Shown: positions 1 to 7,593 of the stretch, piece by piece | Layout of the letters: every line of letters starts with the position of its first letter | Position numbering within the stretch: the stretch's first letter is position 1 | Assembly: GCF_900114545.1 (NCBI RefSeq) | Contig: NZ_FOTI01000012.1 | Span: 1-64,000, forward strand | Direction of reading: 5' to 3' | Source of the DNA: Halanaerobium salsuginis | Lineage (GTDB): Bacteria; Bacillota; Halanaerobiia; Halanaerobiales; Halanaerobiaceae | DNA: 64,000 bases | The notes under the pieces: generated by a model | What the model saw: the letters and a program-made list of their open reading frames with translations, nothing else | What the model was told of the DNA's origin: nothing | Databases searched by the model: none | Made by a program: the position numbers and the translations under genes

Positions 1-1
1 T

Positions 2-271
2 TATGAGGGGATTGAAGAATCTTTTGCAGGCAGTAGCATTCCCAGGACCAGCCAGTATTATTGTGATGCATATTGCAGCTGGCAGAGAGGCTCAAATGAG
101 GTAGCTAACAGGTTTATCCGAAGATTCTTACCTAAAGGCACAAGTTTCAGAGGAATCAAAAGAACCCTGGTAAAAAAGATTCAGGAATTCATAAATACTT
201 ACCCCAGAAAAATGTTTGATTATGGGAATTCAGATGAAATATTCAGAGAAAAATTAAGTTTTAGTATGTAA
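2..271 (+). CDS. IS30-family transposase, C-terminal part (5' end outside window)
   Basis: An open frame enters from the left edge and runs 89 codons to TAA at 269-271. It includes SWQRGSNEVANRFIRRFLPKG, which matches the SWERGSNENxNGLIRRFxPKG block at the end of the IS30-family DDE integrase domain, and later a NTYPRKMFDY stretch like the family's NxRPRKxLGY. The usual Glu in SWERG is Gln here. The N-terminal helix-turn-helix and first catalytic Asp residues lie outside the window, so whether the element is intact cannot be judged. It would cut and join the element's ends. Confidence 0.8.
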   Translation, partial: YEGIEESFAGSSIPRTSQYYCDAYCSWQRGSNEVANRFIRRFLPKGTSFRGIKRTLVKKIQEFINTYPRKMFDYGNSDEIFREKLSFSM

Positions 272-304
272 AAACATTGAAGGTACAGGTAATTTTAAAA
301 AAAT

Positions 305-340
305 CAAAAAAACCGTGCATTGCAACTTGCAATTCACCTA
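305..340. mobile_element. possible right end of the IS30-like element
   Basis: About 40 bases after the transposase stop lies an A-rich run and then a GTGCATTGCAACTTGCAATTC stretch. IS30-family elements end in 20-30 bp inverted repeats shortly after the transposase gene, often with TTGCA-type motifs. The matching left repeat is outside the window, so the boundary is inference. Confidence 0.35.
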
Positions 341-384
341 TTTCTGTTAAAACAGATAAATTCCTTTCTTTAAGGACAAATTTT

Positions 385-393
385 TGTTATAAT
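385..393 (+). promoter_or_regulatory. extended -10 promoter for the M23 peptidase gene
   Basis: TGTTATAAT is a perfect TGnTATAAT extended -10 box. The -35 area (about 365-370, TTTCTT) is weak. It lies about 110 bases upstream of the start at 501, and the rest of 272-500 holds no gene that I can see. Confidence 0.5.
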
Positions 394-500
394 AATAAAG
401 TAGGTTGTTATTTTACATAGTGTTTCGAAATAGAAGTTTAAATTCAAATTAGGTAATTTATTTGAATAAAAATATTAAATTTAATTAAGGTGGAATTTAG

Positions 501-1598
501 ATGCAGCGTAGAGAGAGATTAACTGGATTTTTTATTATCTTTATCTTACTTACTTTTTCTGCTTATAGTAATTCGATGAATGTTGGTGGTGGCATGGGAA
601 ATGAAATTAATCAGGCAAAATTTACATATCAGACATCAAACTCAGCAGTTACCACTAATAAAAACTTTGTTACATCTCCAGAAGCTAGAAATATTTCCAC
701 AAATAAAAATACTGCTGTTTCTAATTCAGCTGTGCAAGCAACTAAAAAATCTAAGTCTGGCCAGACTTTTAATGGTAACCAGCAGTCTGTAACAGATAAT
801 CAGCTGAATAGTTCACGTAATTTTACTACTGATAATAAAACAAGAGAAAAAACAAGGGAAAATGTTTTTCCACAGCAGCAGAAACCTTTGATTGAGCAAA
901 TTACAGTCCATAAAGTAAAAAGTGGAGAAACTCTCTGGGAAATAGCTCATCAACATGGTTTGAATATTGATTCTCTAATTGGAGCAAATAACATAAGTAA
1001 TATGAATAGCATTAAACCAGGTCAGGAATTTAAAATACTGCCTATTAAAGGTATTTTATATCGTGTTTCACCTGGAGAAAGCCTGGCCAGTATAGCTGCT
1101 AAATTTAATCTTAAAGTTAGCACAGTAATGAAAGATAATAATATTAGTGATTCTAGTAAATTAAGAATTGATCAGAAGCTAATTCTCAGAAATGCTAAAC
1201 CAGAATTTAGTTATCAAGATCGTCTTGATCAGAAGTTTATGTATCCAATTCAAAGTAGAATTACATCTTATTATGGACCGCGGTGGGGTAGAATGCATGA
1301 AGGCTTAGATTTTGCAGCACCAATGGGTAGTCCGATTAGAGCAGTTAGTTCAGGGAGAGTTGTTTATAGTGGCTGGGCAACTGGCTATGGTAAAGTTGTT
1401 ATTATTGAACATCAAAAAGGTTTACGGACTTTATATGCTCATAACTCAAAGCTACTTGTTAGAGCAGGACAGTCAGTAGTTAAGGGTCAGACAATTACTC
1501 GTTCTGGTAGTACAGGTAATTCAACAGGGCCTCATCTTCACTTCGAAGTTCAGGTTAATGGTAGACCGGAAAATCCACTTAACTACTTAAATAAATAA
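501..1598 (+). CDS. LysM-LysM-M23 family cell-wall endopeptidase
   Basis: A 365-residue exported murein hydrolase. Residues 8-21 form a hydrophobic N-terminal signal or anchor. Residues 25-130 are a Ser/Thr/Asn/Gln-rich linker. Two LysM peptidoglycan-binding repeats follow at about 134-181 (HKVKSGETLWEIA) and 185-229 (YRVSPGESLASIA). The M23 lysostaphin-like domain is at about 247-363. Its zinc ligands and catalytic residues are all present: His266 and Asp270 in HEGLD, His314 in YAH, and His345/His347 in GPHLHFE. It is therefore predicted active, cutting peptide cross-links during growth or division. The ATG has an AAGGTGG ribosome site. The gene stands alone, with a promoter before it and a terminator after it. 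Confidence 0.92.
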   Translation: MQRRERLTGFFIIFILLTFSAYSNSMNVGGGMGNEINQAKFTYQTSNSAVTTNKNFVTSPEARNISTNKNTAVSNSAVQATKKSKSGQTFNGNQQSVTDNQLNSSRNFTTDNKTREKTRENVFPQQQKPLIEQITVHKVKSGETLWEIAHQHGLNIDSLIGANNISNMNSIKPGQEFKILPIKGILYRVSPGESLASIAAKFNLKVSTVMKDNNISDSSKLRIDQKLILRNAKPEFSYQDRLDQKFMYPIQSRITSYYGPRWGRMHEGLDFAAPMGSPIRAVSSGRVVYSGWATGYGKVVIIEHQKGLRTLYAHNSKLLVRAGQSVVKGQTITRSGSTGNSTGPHLHFEVQVNGRPENPLNYLNK

Positions 1599-1624
1599 TG
1601 AGATATTTAAGATTAGTTGATTTT

Positions 1625-1656
1625 AAAGCTAACTCAATTGAGTTAGCTTTTTTTAT
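1625..1656 (+). terminator. rho-independent terminator of the M23 gene
   Basis: AAAGCTAACTCAA and TTGAGTTAGCTTT form a perfect 13-bp stem, followed by a T run. Confidence 0.9.
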
Positions 1657-1657
1657 C

Positions 1658-1686
1658 TTGACAGTGTAAACTATTTAGGGTAAAAT
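1658..1686 (+). promoter_or_regulatory. sigma-A promoter of the metal efflux operon
   Basis: TTGACA (1658-1663), a 17-base spacer and TAAAAT (1681-1686). Its near-consensus form suits a promoter held off by a repressor; the operator follows directly. Confidence 0.8.
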
Positions 1687-1696
1687 GTATTTAACA

Positions 1697-1722
1697 AACA
1701 TTTGAATAATTGTTCATACATA
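1697..1722. promoter_or_regulatory. ArsR/SmtB-type operator
   Basis: TGAATAATTGTTCA (1703-1716) is an imperfect inverted repeat matching the TGAAyAnnTrTTCA core of SmtB/CadC/CzrA operators. It lies just downstream of the -10 box, where a bound dimer would block transcription. The downstream regulator at 3938-4318 carries SmtB/CadC metal-site residues, so autoregulated repression of the whole operon is the likely arrangement (inference). Confidence 0.75.
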
Positions 1723-1752
1723 ACTATAATAACTTATTAGGGAGGTTACAGA

Positions 1753-3897
1753 ATGACAACTGGACTATCAGAAAAAGCTAAAGTAAAAGAAGAATATGAG
1801 CTGGAAGGATTAAATTGCTCCAACTGTGCTCTTAAAATTGAGAATAAGGTAAAAGAGTTAGATGGATTAGAAGAAGTTGAACTTAATTTTGCAACATCTA
1901 CTTTAAAATTAGTTGCACCTGAGACTGAAATTGCTAGTATGGAGCACAAATTACAGAGTATTTCGGACCGAATTGAACCAGGAGTTAAAGTAAAAAAAAG
2001 AGGGGATGAGTCTCCTGAAAAAGATTCAGCTGCTTCTAAATTTTCTTTTATCTGGGCTAAAAAAGAAATATTTATTGGGGCAATAATTTTTGCTTTAATA
2101 ATGTTATTTACAAAAACTAATTTATTTGCAGTCCAACTGCCAACTCCTGTTGTAATAATATCTTTTTTAACTGCTTACATTTTAATTGGCTGGCCAGTTT
2201 TAAAAGCTGCATTTTTTAATATTGGCCAGGGTCAAATTTTTGATGAAAATTTTTTAATGGTAATTGCAACTTTTGGCGCTTTTGCAATTCAGGAATATCC
2301 AGAAGCGGTAGCAGTTATGTTATTTTATATGATTGGTGAACTTTTTCAGGAAAGAGCTGTTAATAGTTCACGCCGTTCAATCAAAGAGCTTATGGACATT
2401 AAAGCTGATTATGCTAATTTATTTGTTGCTGGTCAGACTAAACAAGTTAAGCCGGAAGATTTAGAAATTGATGATTTAATAATTATCAAGGCGGGAGAAA
2501 AAGTTCCGGTTGATGGAGAAGTTATCAGTGGAAATTCTGCTCTGGAAACATCTGCTTTAACTGGTGAATCAATCCCAAGAGATGTTGAACCTGGTTCAGC
2601 GGTTTTAAGTGGAATGATTAATTTAAATTCTCTATTAAAAGTTAAAGTTAAGCGTCCTTACAAAGATTCTACAGTTAAAAAGATTCTTGATTTAGTAGAA
2701 AATGCCAGTTCTAAAAAAGCAAATACTGAGAAATTCATTACTAAATTTGCTCGCTATTATACGCCAGCAGTTGTTGCAGCTGCAGCAGCAGTTTCTGTTT
2801 TACCTCCAGTATTTGGTTTAGGAACATTCAGTACCTGGTTTTACCGGGCTTTAATATTTCTAGTAGTTTCTTGTCCCTGTGCACTGGTAGTTTCTATTCC
2901 ACTTGGCTTTTTTGGTGGAATTGGCTTAGCTTCTCGGAATGGTATTCTAATCAAAGGAGGTAATTATTTAGAAGCTTTAAATTCTGTTACTGGAGTAGTT
3001 TTTGATAAAACAGGCACTCTAACTGAAGGAAATTTTGCTGTGCGAGAAATTAAAAGCCTAAGTCAATATTCTCAAGCAGAATTATTAAGTTTAGCTGCTG
3101 AGGTAGAACAATTTTCTAATCATCCTATTGCTACTTCTATTTTAGAAAAATCGCAAAAATATCAAAAACATGATCCGGAAAGTAATTATCAAGAAATTTC
3201 TGGGGGTGGAATTAAAGCAATTTTAGCTGGAAGAGAGATTTTAGCAGGAAATGAACGTTTAATGAAGAATAATAATATTAAGTTTGAAAAAGTTGATCAG
3301 CCTGGAACAGTAGTTTATTTAGCTGAAAATGGCAGCTATCTGGGGTATATCTTAATTTCAGATAAATTAAAAGCAGATGCTGAACAGGCAATTAGCGGTT
3401 TAAAGAAATTAGGTTTAAGTAATATCGCAATGCTAACTGGTGATAATAAAAATGCTGCTCATCAAATAGCAGAGCAATTAGGTTTAGATAGCTATTATGC
3501 TAATTTATTACCTGACCAGAAAGTAGCTAAAGTAGAAGAATTACTGGCTAATAGTCAGGGAAAGTTAGCTTTTGTTGGTGATGGAATTAATGATGCACCT
3601 GTGCTAGCTCGTTCTGATCTCGGGATTGCAATGGGAGGGCTTGGTTCTGATGCTGCTATCGAAGCTGCTGATATAGTTTTGATGACTGATGAACCAAATA
3701 AATTAGTAACTGCGCTTGAAATTGCAGCAGAAACTAAAAAACTAATCTGGCAAAATATAGTAATGGCCCTGGGAATTAAGGCAATTGTTATGATTTTATC
3801 AATTTTAGGTATGGCTTCTATGTGGCTGGCTGTTTTTGCAGATGTTGGAGTTGCACTGCTAGCTGTCTTTAATGTAATGAGAATTTTAAAGAGATAA
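1753..3897 (+). CDS. cadA: P1B-type Zn/Cd/Pb-translocating ATPase
   Basis: A 714-residue heavy-metal exporter. An HMA domain at about 14-75 carries the metal-binding Cys22-x2-Cys25. The actuator domain has the TGES loop, and the membrane metal site is Cys374-Pro-Cys376. The phosphorylated Asp418 lies in DKTGTLTEG, and the hinge motif is GDGINDAP near residue 615. The last membrane helix contains ADVGVALLAVFN, whose Asp is typical of the Zn/Cd/Pb subgroup (P1B-2), not the Cu subgroup. The ArsR repressor with a Zn-type site encoded 40 bases downstream supports that specificity. The ATG is preceded by GGGAGG. The exact metal is not shown by sequence. Confidence 0.93.
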   Translation: MTTGLSEKAKVKEEYELEGLNCSNCALKIENKVKELDGLEEVELNFATSTLKLVAPETEIASMEHKLQSISDRIEPGVKVKKRGDESPEKDSAASKFSFIWAKKEIFIGAIIFALIMLFTKTNLFAVQLPTPVVIISFLTAYILIGWPVLKAAFFNIGQGQIFDENFLMVIATFGAFAIQEYPEAVAVMLFYMIGELFQERAVNSSRRSIKELMDIKADYANLFVAGQTKQVKPEDLEIDDLIIIKAGEKVPVDGEVISGNSALETSALTGESIPRDVEPGSAVLSGMINLNSLLKVKVKRPYKDSTVKKILDLVENASSKKANTEKFITKFARYYTPAVVAAAAAVSVLPPVFGLGTFSTWFYRALIFLVVSCPCALVVSIPLGFFGGIGLASRNGILIKGGNYLEALNSVTGVVFDKTGTLTEGNFAVREIKSLSQYSQAELLSLAAEVEQFSNHPIATSILEKSQKYQKHDPESNYQEISGGGIKAILAGREILAGNERLMKNNNIKFEKVDQPGTVVYLAENGSYLGYILISDKLKADAEQAISGLKKLGLSNIAMLTGDNKNAAHQIAEQLGLDSYYANLLPDQKVAKVEELLANSQGKLAFVGDGINDAPVLARSDLGIAMGGLGSDAAIEAADIVLMTDEPNKLVTALEIAAETKKLIWQNIVMALGIKAIVMILSILGMASMWLAVFADVGVALLAVFNVMRILKR

Positions 3898-3937
3898 TTA
3901 TCAGATATAATTGTCGAAAGAATTGGAGTGTTTTAAA

Positions 3938-4318
3938 ATGGTTAAAGATGCAGGAGCATTGAAAATTTGTGATATTTGTGAAGCTTTTGATCCAGATAAT
4001 CAGATTGTAGAGATCATGAAAAAAGATAGTCTGGAAGCTGAAGTTGTTTATAATTTAGCTGAACTTTTTAAGACAATTGGTGATCCAACTAGAATTAAGA
4101 TCCTTTATGCTTTAAAAGAAAGAGAACTTTGTGTCTGTGATCTATCTGAATTACTTGAAATGAGTTCTTCAGCTATTTCGCATCAATTAAGAGTATTAAG
4201 AAATAATAAGTTAGTTAAATATAGAAAAGAAGGCCGCTCGGTCTATTATTCTCTAGATGATGATCATGTTCTTTGCTTATTTGGTCAGGGGCTAGAACAT
4301 GTTCTCGAAGAAAGATAA
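3938..4318 (+). CDS. ArsR/SmtB-family metal-responsive repressor
   Basis: A 126-residue winged-helix repressor. The ATG at 3938 has GGAG nine bases upstream; an in-frame TTG at 3911 lies before that site and is not preferred. The recognition region is SSSAISHQLRVLR. Two metal sites are visible. ELCVCDL is the alpha-3 site as in CadC, together with N-terminal Cys residues in ICDICEAF. The C-terminal D-x-H-x10-H-x2-E pattern (in DDDHVLCLF and LEHVLEE) matches the alpha-5 zinc site of SmtB/CzrA. It probably releases the operator at 1697-1722 when Zn or Cd binds, and is co-transcribed with the ATPase. Confidence 0.92.
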   Translation: MVKDAGALKICDICEAFDPDNQIVEIMKKDSLEAEVVYNLAELFKTIGDPTRIKILYALKERELCVCDLSELLEMSSSAISHQLRVLRNNKLVKYRKEGRSVYYSLDDDHVLCLFGQGLEHVLEER

Positions 4319-4326
4319 ATACTACA

Positions 4327-4360
4327 ATTAAAGTTCGGCTATAGCCGAACTTTAATTATA
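4327..4360 (+). terminator. terminator-like hairpin after the metal operon
   Basis: ATTAAAGTTCGGC and GCCGAACTTTAAT form a nearly perfect stem with a very short loop. The following T run is short (TTTAATTATAT), so it may end transcription on either strand. Confidence 0.7.
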
Positions 4361-4394
4361 TAAATCTAATTTATTAAATGAGGAGGTTTTTAAT

Positions 4395-5777
4395 TTGCAA
4401 AGTAATTTTAAAAAGTTTTTTAAAAACAATCATATGTTTAATTTAATTTTTATGATAGCAGTACTGTTAATGATTTTATTAGGCAGTATTAATATCTTAG
4501 CTGCTGATCTAACTATTCCTGACGTTGATTACCAGAGCTTTGAACTTGGCAATGGTCTGCAGATTATGGTTTTTCCTGATCATAGCATTCCTTCTTTAAA
4601 ATTAGCTGTTTATTATAAAGTAGGAGCAATTGATGAACAGCAGGGACAAACAGGAATTTCTCATTTTCTGGAACATTCTATGTTTTTAGGAACAGAGTCA
4701 GTCCCAGAAGGGAAAATTGATGATTTAATTTCACATGTAGGTGGCCAGCTAAATGCAGCTACTAATTTTGATTATACATATTATTATTATCAAGTTCCGT
4801 CATCAATGTTAGAGTTAGTTATGGCTCTTGAAGCAGATAGAATGCGAAACTTAAAATTTGACCCAGCTGAGATTGAACGGGAAAGAAAAGTAGTTATGCA
4901 GGAAAGAAGATTACGGACTGAAAATAATATTTTTAGTAATGGTTTTGAAAAAATAAAAGCTTATGCTTTAAAAGATTCCTATCTTGAACATAATGTTGTT
5001 GGCTGGATGAAAGATATTAGCAAAATTACAGTACCACAATTAAAATCTTATTATCAAAGTTATTATGCACCTAATAACGCAATTTTAGTTGTTAGTGGTG
5101 ATGTAAACTATAAACAGGTTAAAAGACTAGCGAAAAAATATTATGGTGATTATCAACCCCAAAAAATTAGTCGGCCGCAATTTAACCTGCCAGTTCAGAA
5201 ACAGGAAAAAGTTATTAAGCTGCATTTACCGACTAAAATACCTTATGCTTTAATGCTTTATCAGATACCAGCTGGAGATAGCAAAGATCTACCTGCAATT
5301 AATATTTTCCTTGATATTCTGGCCAATAATCAAAGTTCTCGCTTAAAAGAAAAGCTTCAACAGCAGGATAAACTAATTTTAGAGAGTGGAGCTTTTTTGT
5401 ATCAATTAAGAGAGCCTTCTTTTGCTTTAGTTTATTTTATTCCGAGCAGTGAAAATTTAGTAGATCAAGCCCAGCTAGCTTTTGATCAAGAATTAAATAA
5501 TGTTTTGGAAAATGGAATTACTGAAGCAGAATTTGAATTAGTTAAAAAGCAATATCAAAAATCTTTAATCTTTTCTCAGCGTGATATTGATTCTATTGCA
5601 GCTAGTAAAGCACTGGCAAAATTGAGATATAATAAACCTGATTTAGAGAATGAAAAAATTGCTATTATTAATCAATTAACTAAAGAAGATGTAATTAGAA
5701 TAGCTAAACATTATTTTCAGCCTGAACAGAGAACAAGAGGTTATATTCTACCTGCAAAAGAAGGTGAACAAAAGTGA
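4395..5777 (+). CDS. M16 zinc peptidase, catalytic subunit (exported)
   Basis: A 460-residue pitrilysin-family protease with a TTG start eight bases after AGGAGG. Residues 16-37 form a signal or anchor ending in ILAAD. The inverted zinc motif HxxEH is intact as His90-Phe-Leu-Glu93-His94, with the third ligand Glu170 in VVMQERR, 76 residues on, as the family requires. A non-catalytic M16 partner overlaps its stop codon. The pair fits the two-subunit M16B arrangement (active plus inactive subunit) that forms a clamshell for degrading peptides. The export signal suggests action outside the cytoplasm. The substrate is unknown. Confidence 0.9.
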   Translation: MQSNFKKFFKNNHMFNLIFMIAVLLMILLGSINILAADLTIPDVDYQSFELGNGLQIMVFPDHSIPSLKLAVYYKVGAIDEQQGQTGISHFLEHSMFLGTESVPEGKIDDLISHVGGQLNAATNFDYTYYYYQVPSSMLELVMALEADRMRNLKFDPAEIERERKVVMQERRLRTENNIFSNGFEKIKAYALKDSYLEHNVVGWMKDISKITVPQLKSYYQSYYAPNNAILVVSGDVNYKQVKRLAKKYYGDYQPQKISRPQFNLPVQKQEKVIKLHLPTKIPYALMLYQIPAGDSKDLPAINIFLDILANNQSSRLKEKLQQQDKLILESGAFLYQLREPSFALVYFIPSSENLVDQAQLAFDQELNNVLENGITEAEFELVKKQYQKSLIFSQRDIDSIAASKALAKLRYNKPDLENEKIAIINQLTKEDVIRIAKHYFQPEQRTRGYILPAKEGEQK

Positions 5778-7231
5778 AAAAAAATAAAAAGTATTTTTTA
5801 ATTATTTGTTTAATGATTTTATTTTGTTTTATTTTCAAACCTGCTTTAGCTTTTGAATTTAAGCCAGCCTTATTTACTAAATTAGCCAATTCTAAAAATG
5901 AAGTACCAGAGATAAACTTTCCTGAGCATTCAATTTTACAGTTAGACAATGGAATGATTGTTTATTTAGCACCAGATCACAGTCTGCCTTTGATTGAAAT
6001 TAAAGGTTATCTAGCCCGGGGGAAAATTATCGAAAGCAAATCTGAAACAGGTATGACTGATCTAGTAACTAATTTAATGTTAACAGCAAGTGAAAATTAT
6101 TCCGAACAAGAAATGGCTCGTTATCAAGAAAGTAATGGTCTAGCAGTTAAGCTTAGTGCTGGAATGGATCGAGTGACTATAACAGCTAATGCTCTAAAAA
6201 GTGATCAAGGAAGACTAATTGATTTGCTGGCTGAAATTTTGCGCAGACCAAGTTTTAAAGGGCCTCAATTTAATCGTACTGTTGCAGAATATAAGCAGCT
6301 TTATCAACAGCAATTTTATGATGATTCTGCTTTGCTTGATATGTATTTCTTTAAAAATATTTATACTAATCATCCTTATGGTTATAATTATGATTATAAT
6401 TTAAATCTAAAAGTTTTAAAAACAATTACTCCAAAACAGACAGCTGATTTTTACCATAAATTAGTTCAACCTGATCAGCTTGTTCTGGCAATCAGTGGTG
6501 ATTTCAAAACAAATCAATTAGAGCAGATAATTAAAGCAGATTTTGCTGATTGGAAAAATACTAAGATAAAGTTAAATGAAAAACAGGTTAGTGTTAATCC
6601 TACTAATCAAAATAAAATTATCTTAGTTAACAAGCCAGATGCAACTCAAGCCAAGTTAAGAATGGGCTATAATTTTTATACAGATCAATTTGCTAAAAAA
6701 GTACCTTTTATGATGGGGAATAGAATTTTTGGCAGTGGCAGCTTTAATAGCCGTTTAATGAAAGAATTACGCAGTAAAAAGGGCTATGTTTATGGTATTA
6801 ATTCAGTTACTAGTTATCATGACTATGGAGGAGCTTATTATATTAATTTAAGTGTGAAACCAGCAAATACTTTAGCCAGTATCAGAGCAGTAAAAAAAGA
6901 AATGCAGCAGGTTAAATCAGGATCTAAACCATTTAGTAAAGCAGAATTATTTGAAAACATTAATCTTTATAATGCTGTTTTTCCCAGAGCTTACCAAAAA
7001 CAGCTAGATCGGTTAGATCAATTAGTTTATCAGGTAGAAATTATGGGAAGATCTCGTAATTATCTAAAAAATTATATCAAACAATATAATGGGTTAACAG
7101 CAGCTGAAGTTCAGGAAATATTTGCTGCTGATCTATATCCCGATATCATGTTAACTGTTATTGTTGGCCCTGAAGCAAAAATATTACCATCACTTAAAGC
7201 TGCAGGACTAAAGGTAGAAGTTATTAATTAG
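5774..7231 (+). CDS. M16 peptidase-like protein, non-catalytic subunit
   Basis: A 485-residue partner of the upstream protease. GTG at 5774 overlaps the previous stop (GTGA), indicating coupled translation. Residues 7-26 are a hydrophobic signal. The M16 fold is recognisable, but the HxxEH position reads TGMTDLVTN, so zinc cannot be bound. It keeps the substrate-binding region with the GSFNSRLMKELR and KKGYVYG motifs (Arg/Tyr pair) that non-catalytic M16 subunits contribute in trans. It is likely an obligate heterodimer component, not a failing gene. Confidence 0.88.
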   Translation: MKKNKKYFLIICLMILFCFIFKPALAFEFKPALFTKLANSKNEVPEINFPEHSILQLDNGMIVYLAPDHSLPLIEIKGYLARGKIIESKSETGMTDLVTNLMLTASENYSEQEMARYQESNGLAVKLSAGMDRVTITANALKSDQGRLIDLLAEILRRPSFKGPQFNRTVAEYKQLYQQQFYDDSALLDMYFFKNIYTNHPYGYNYDYNLNLKVLKTITPKQTADFYHKLVQPDQLVLAISGDFKTNQLEQIIKADFADWKNTKIKLNEKQVSVNPTNQNKIILVNKPDATQAKLRMGYNFYTDQFAKKVPFMMGNRIFGSGSFNSRLMKELRSKKGYVYGINSVTSYHDYGGAYYINLSVKPANTLASIRAVKKEMQQVKSGSKPFSKAELFENINLYNAVFPRAYQKQLDRLDQLVYQVEIMGRSRNYLKNYIKQYNGLTAAEVQEIFAADLYPDIMLTVIVGPEAKILPSLKAAGLKVEVIN

Positions 7232-7254
7232 TTAGTATTGATTGGGAGATGTTC

Positions 7255-7284
7255 TTGACAAATAATAGTTAAATAAGATATTAT
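7255..7284 (+). promoter_or_regulatory. promoter of the valS T-box transcript
   Basis: TTGACA (7255-7260), an 18-base spacer and TATTAT (7279-7284), with another TATAAT register at 7282. It lies just upstream of the leader. Confidence 0.7.
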
Positions 7285-7310
7285 AATAAAAGATTATACA
7301 AGTTTATATT

Positions 7311-7563
7311 TAAAAGCTGAGAAGAGAAGGAGTAATTTTTTAAATCTGCCAGAGAAAAGAATCCAGCGGCTGAAAGATTCTTTCAGATAGAGAAAAATGA
7401 AGTCGTCTCTGAGCTTTATCACTGAAATTTAAATTAACTAGGTGATAACGGTTAGCAAATCGTTAACAAATTTGAGTGTTTTTCTGGAAACAGGAAAAAA
7501 CTAAGGTGGTACCGCGAATTTAAAGCTTTTTCGTCCTTATGCTGACGAAAAAGCTTTTTTTTA
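7311..7563 (+). ncRNA. T-box riboswitch leader (valine)
   Basis: A tRNA-sensing leader that controls the downstream valyl-tRNA synthetase. Stem I is closed by AAAGCT (about 7313) pairing with AGCTTT near 7412. An AGTA segment (7331-7334) and a GAA (7399-7401) form the loop-E-like part. It is followed directly by GTC GTC (7402-7407), so a valine GUC specifier is available and agrees with the gene controlled. The conserved T-box sequence AAGGTGGTACCGCG is at 7503-7516. A terminator follows at 7522-7563: AAAGCTTTTTCGTC pairs with GACGAAAAAGCTTT, then a T run. Uncharged tRNA-Val should favour the antiterminator and read-through. Confidence 0.95.
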
Positions 7564-7593
7564 TTTTAAATAAACATTTATGGAGGGATTAGT

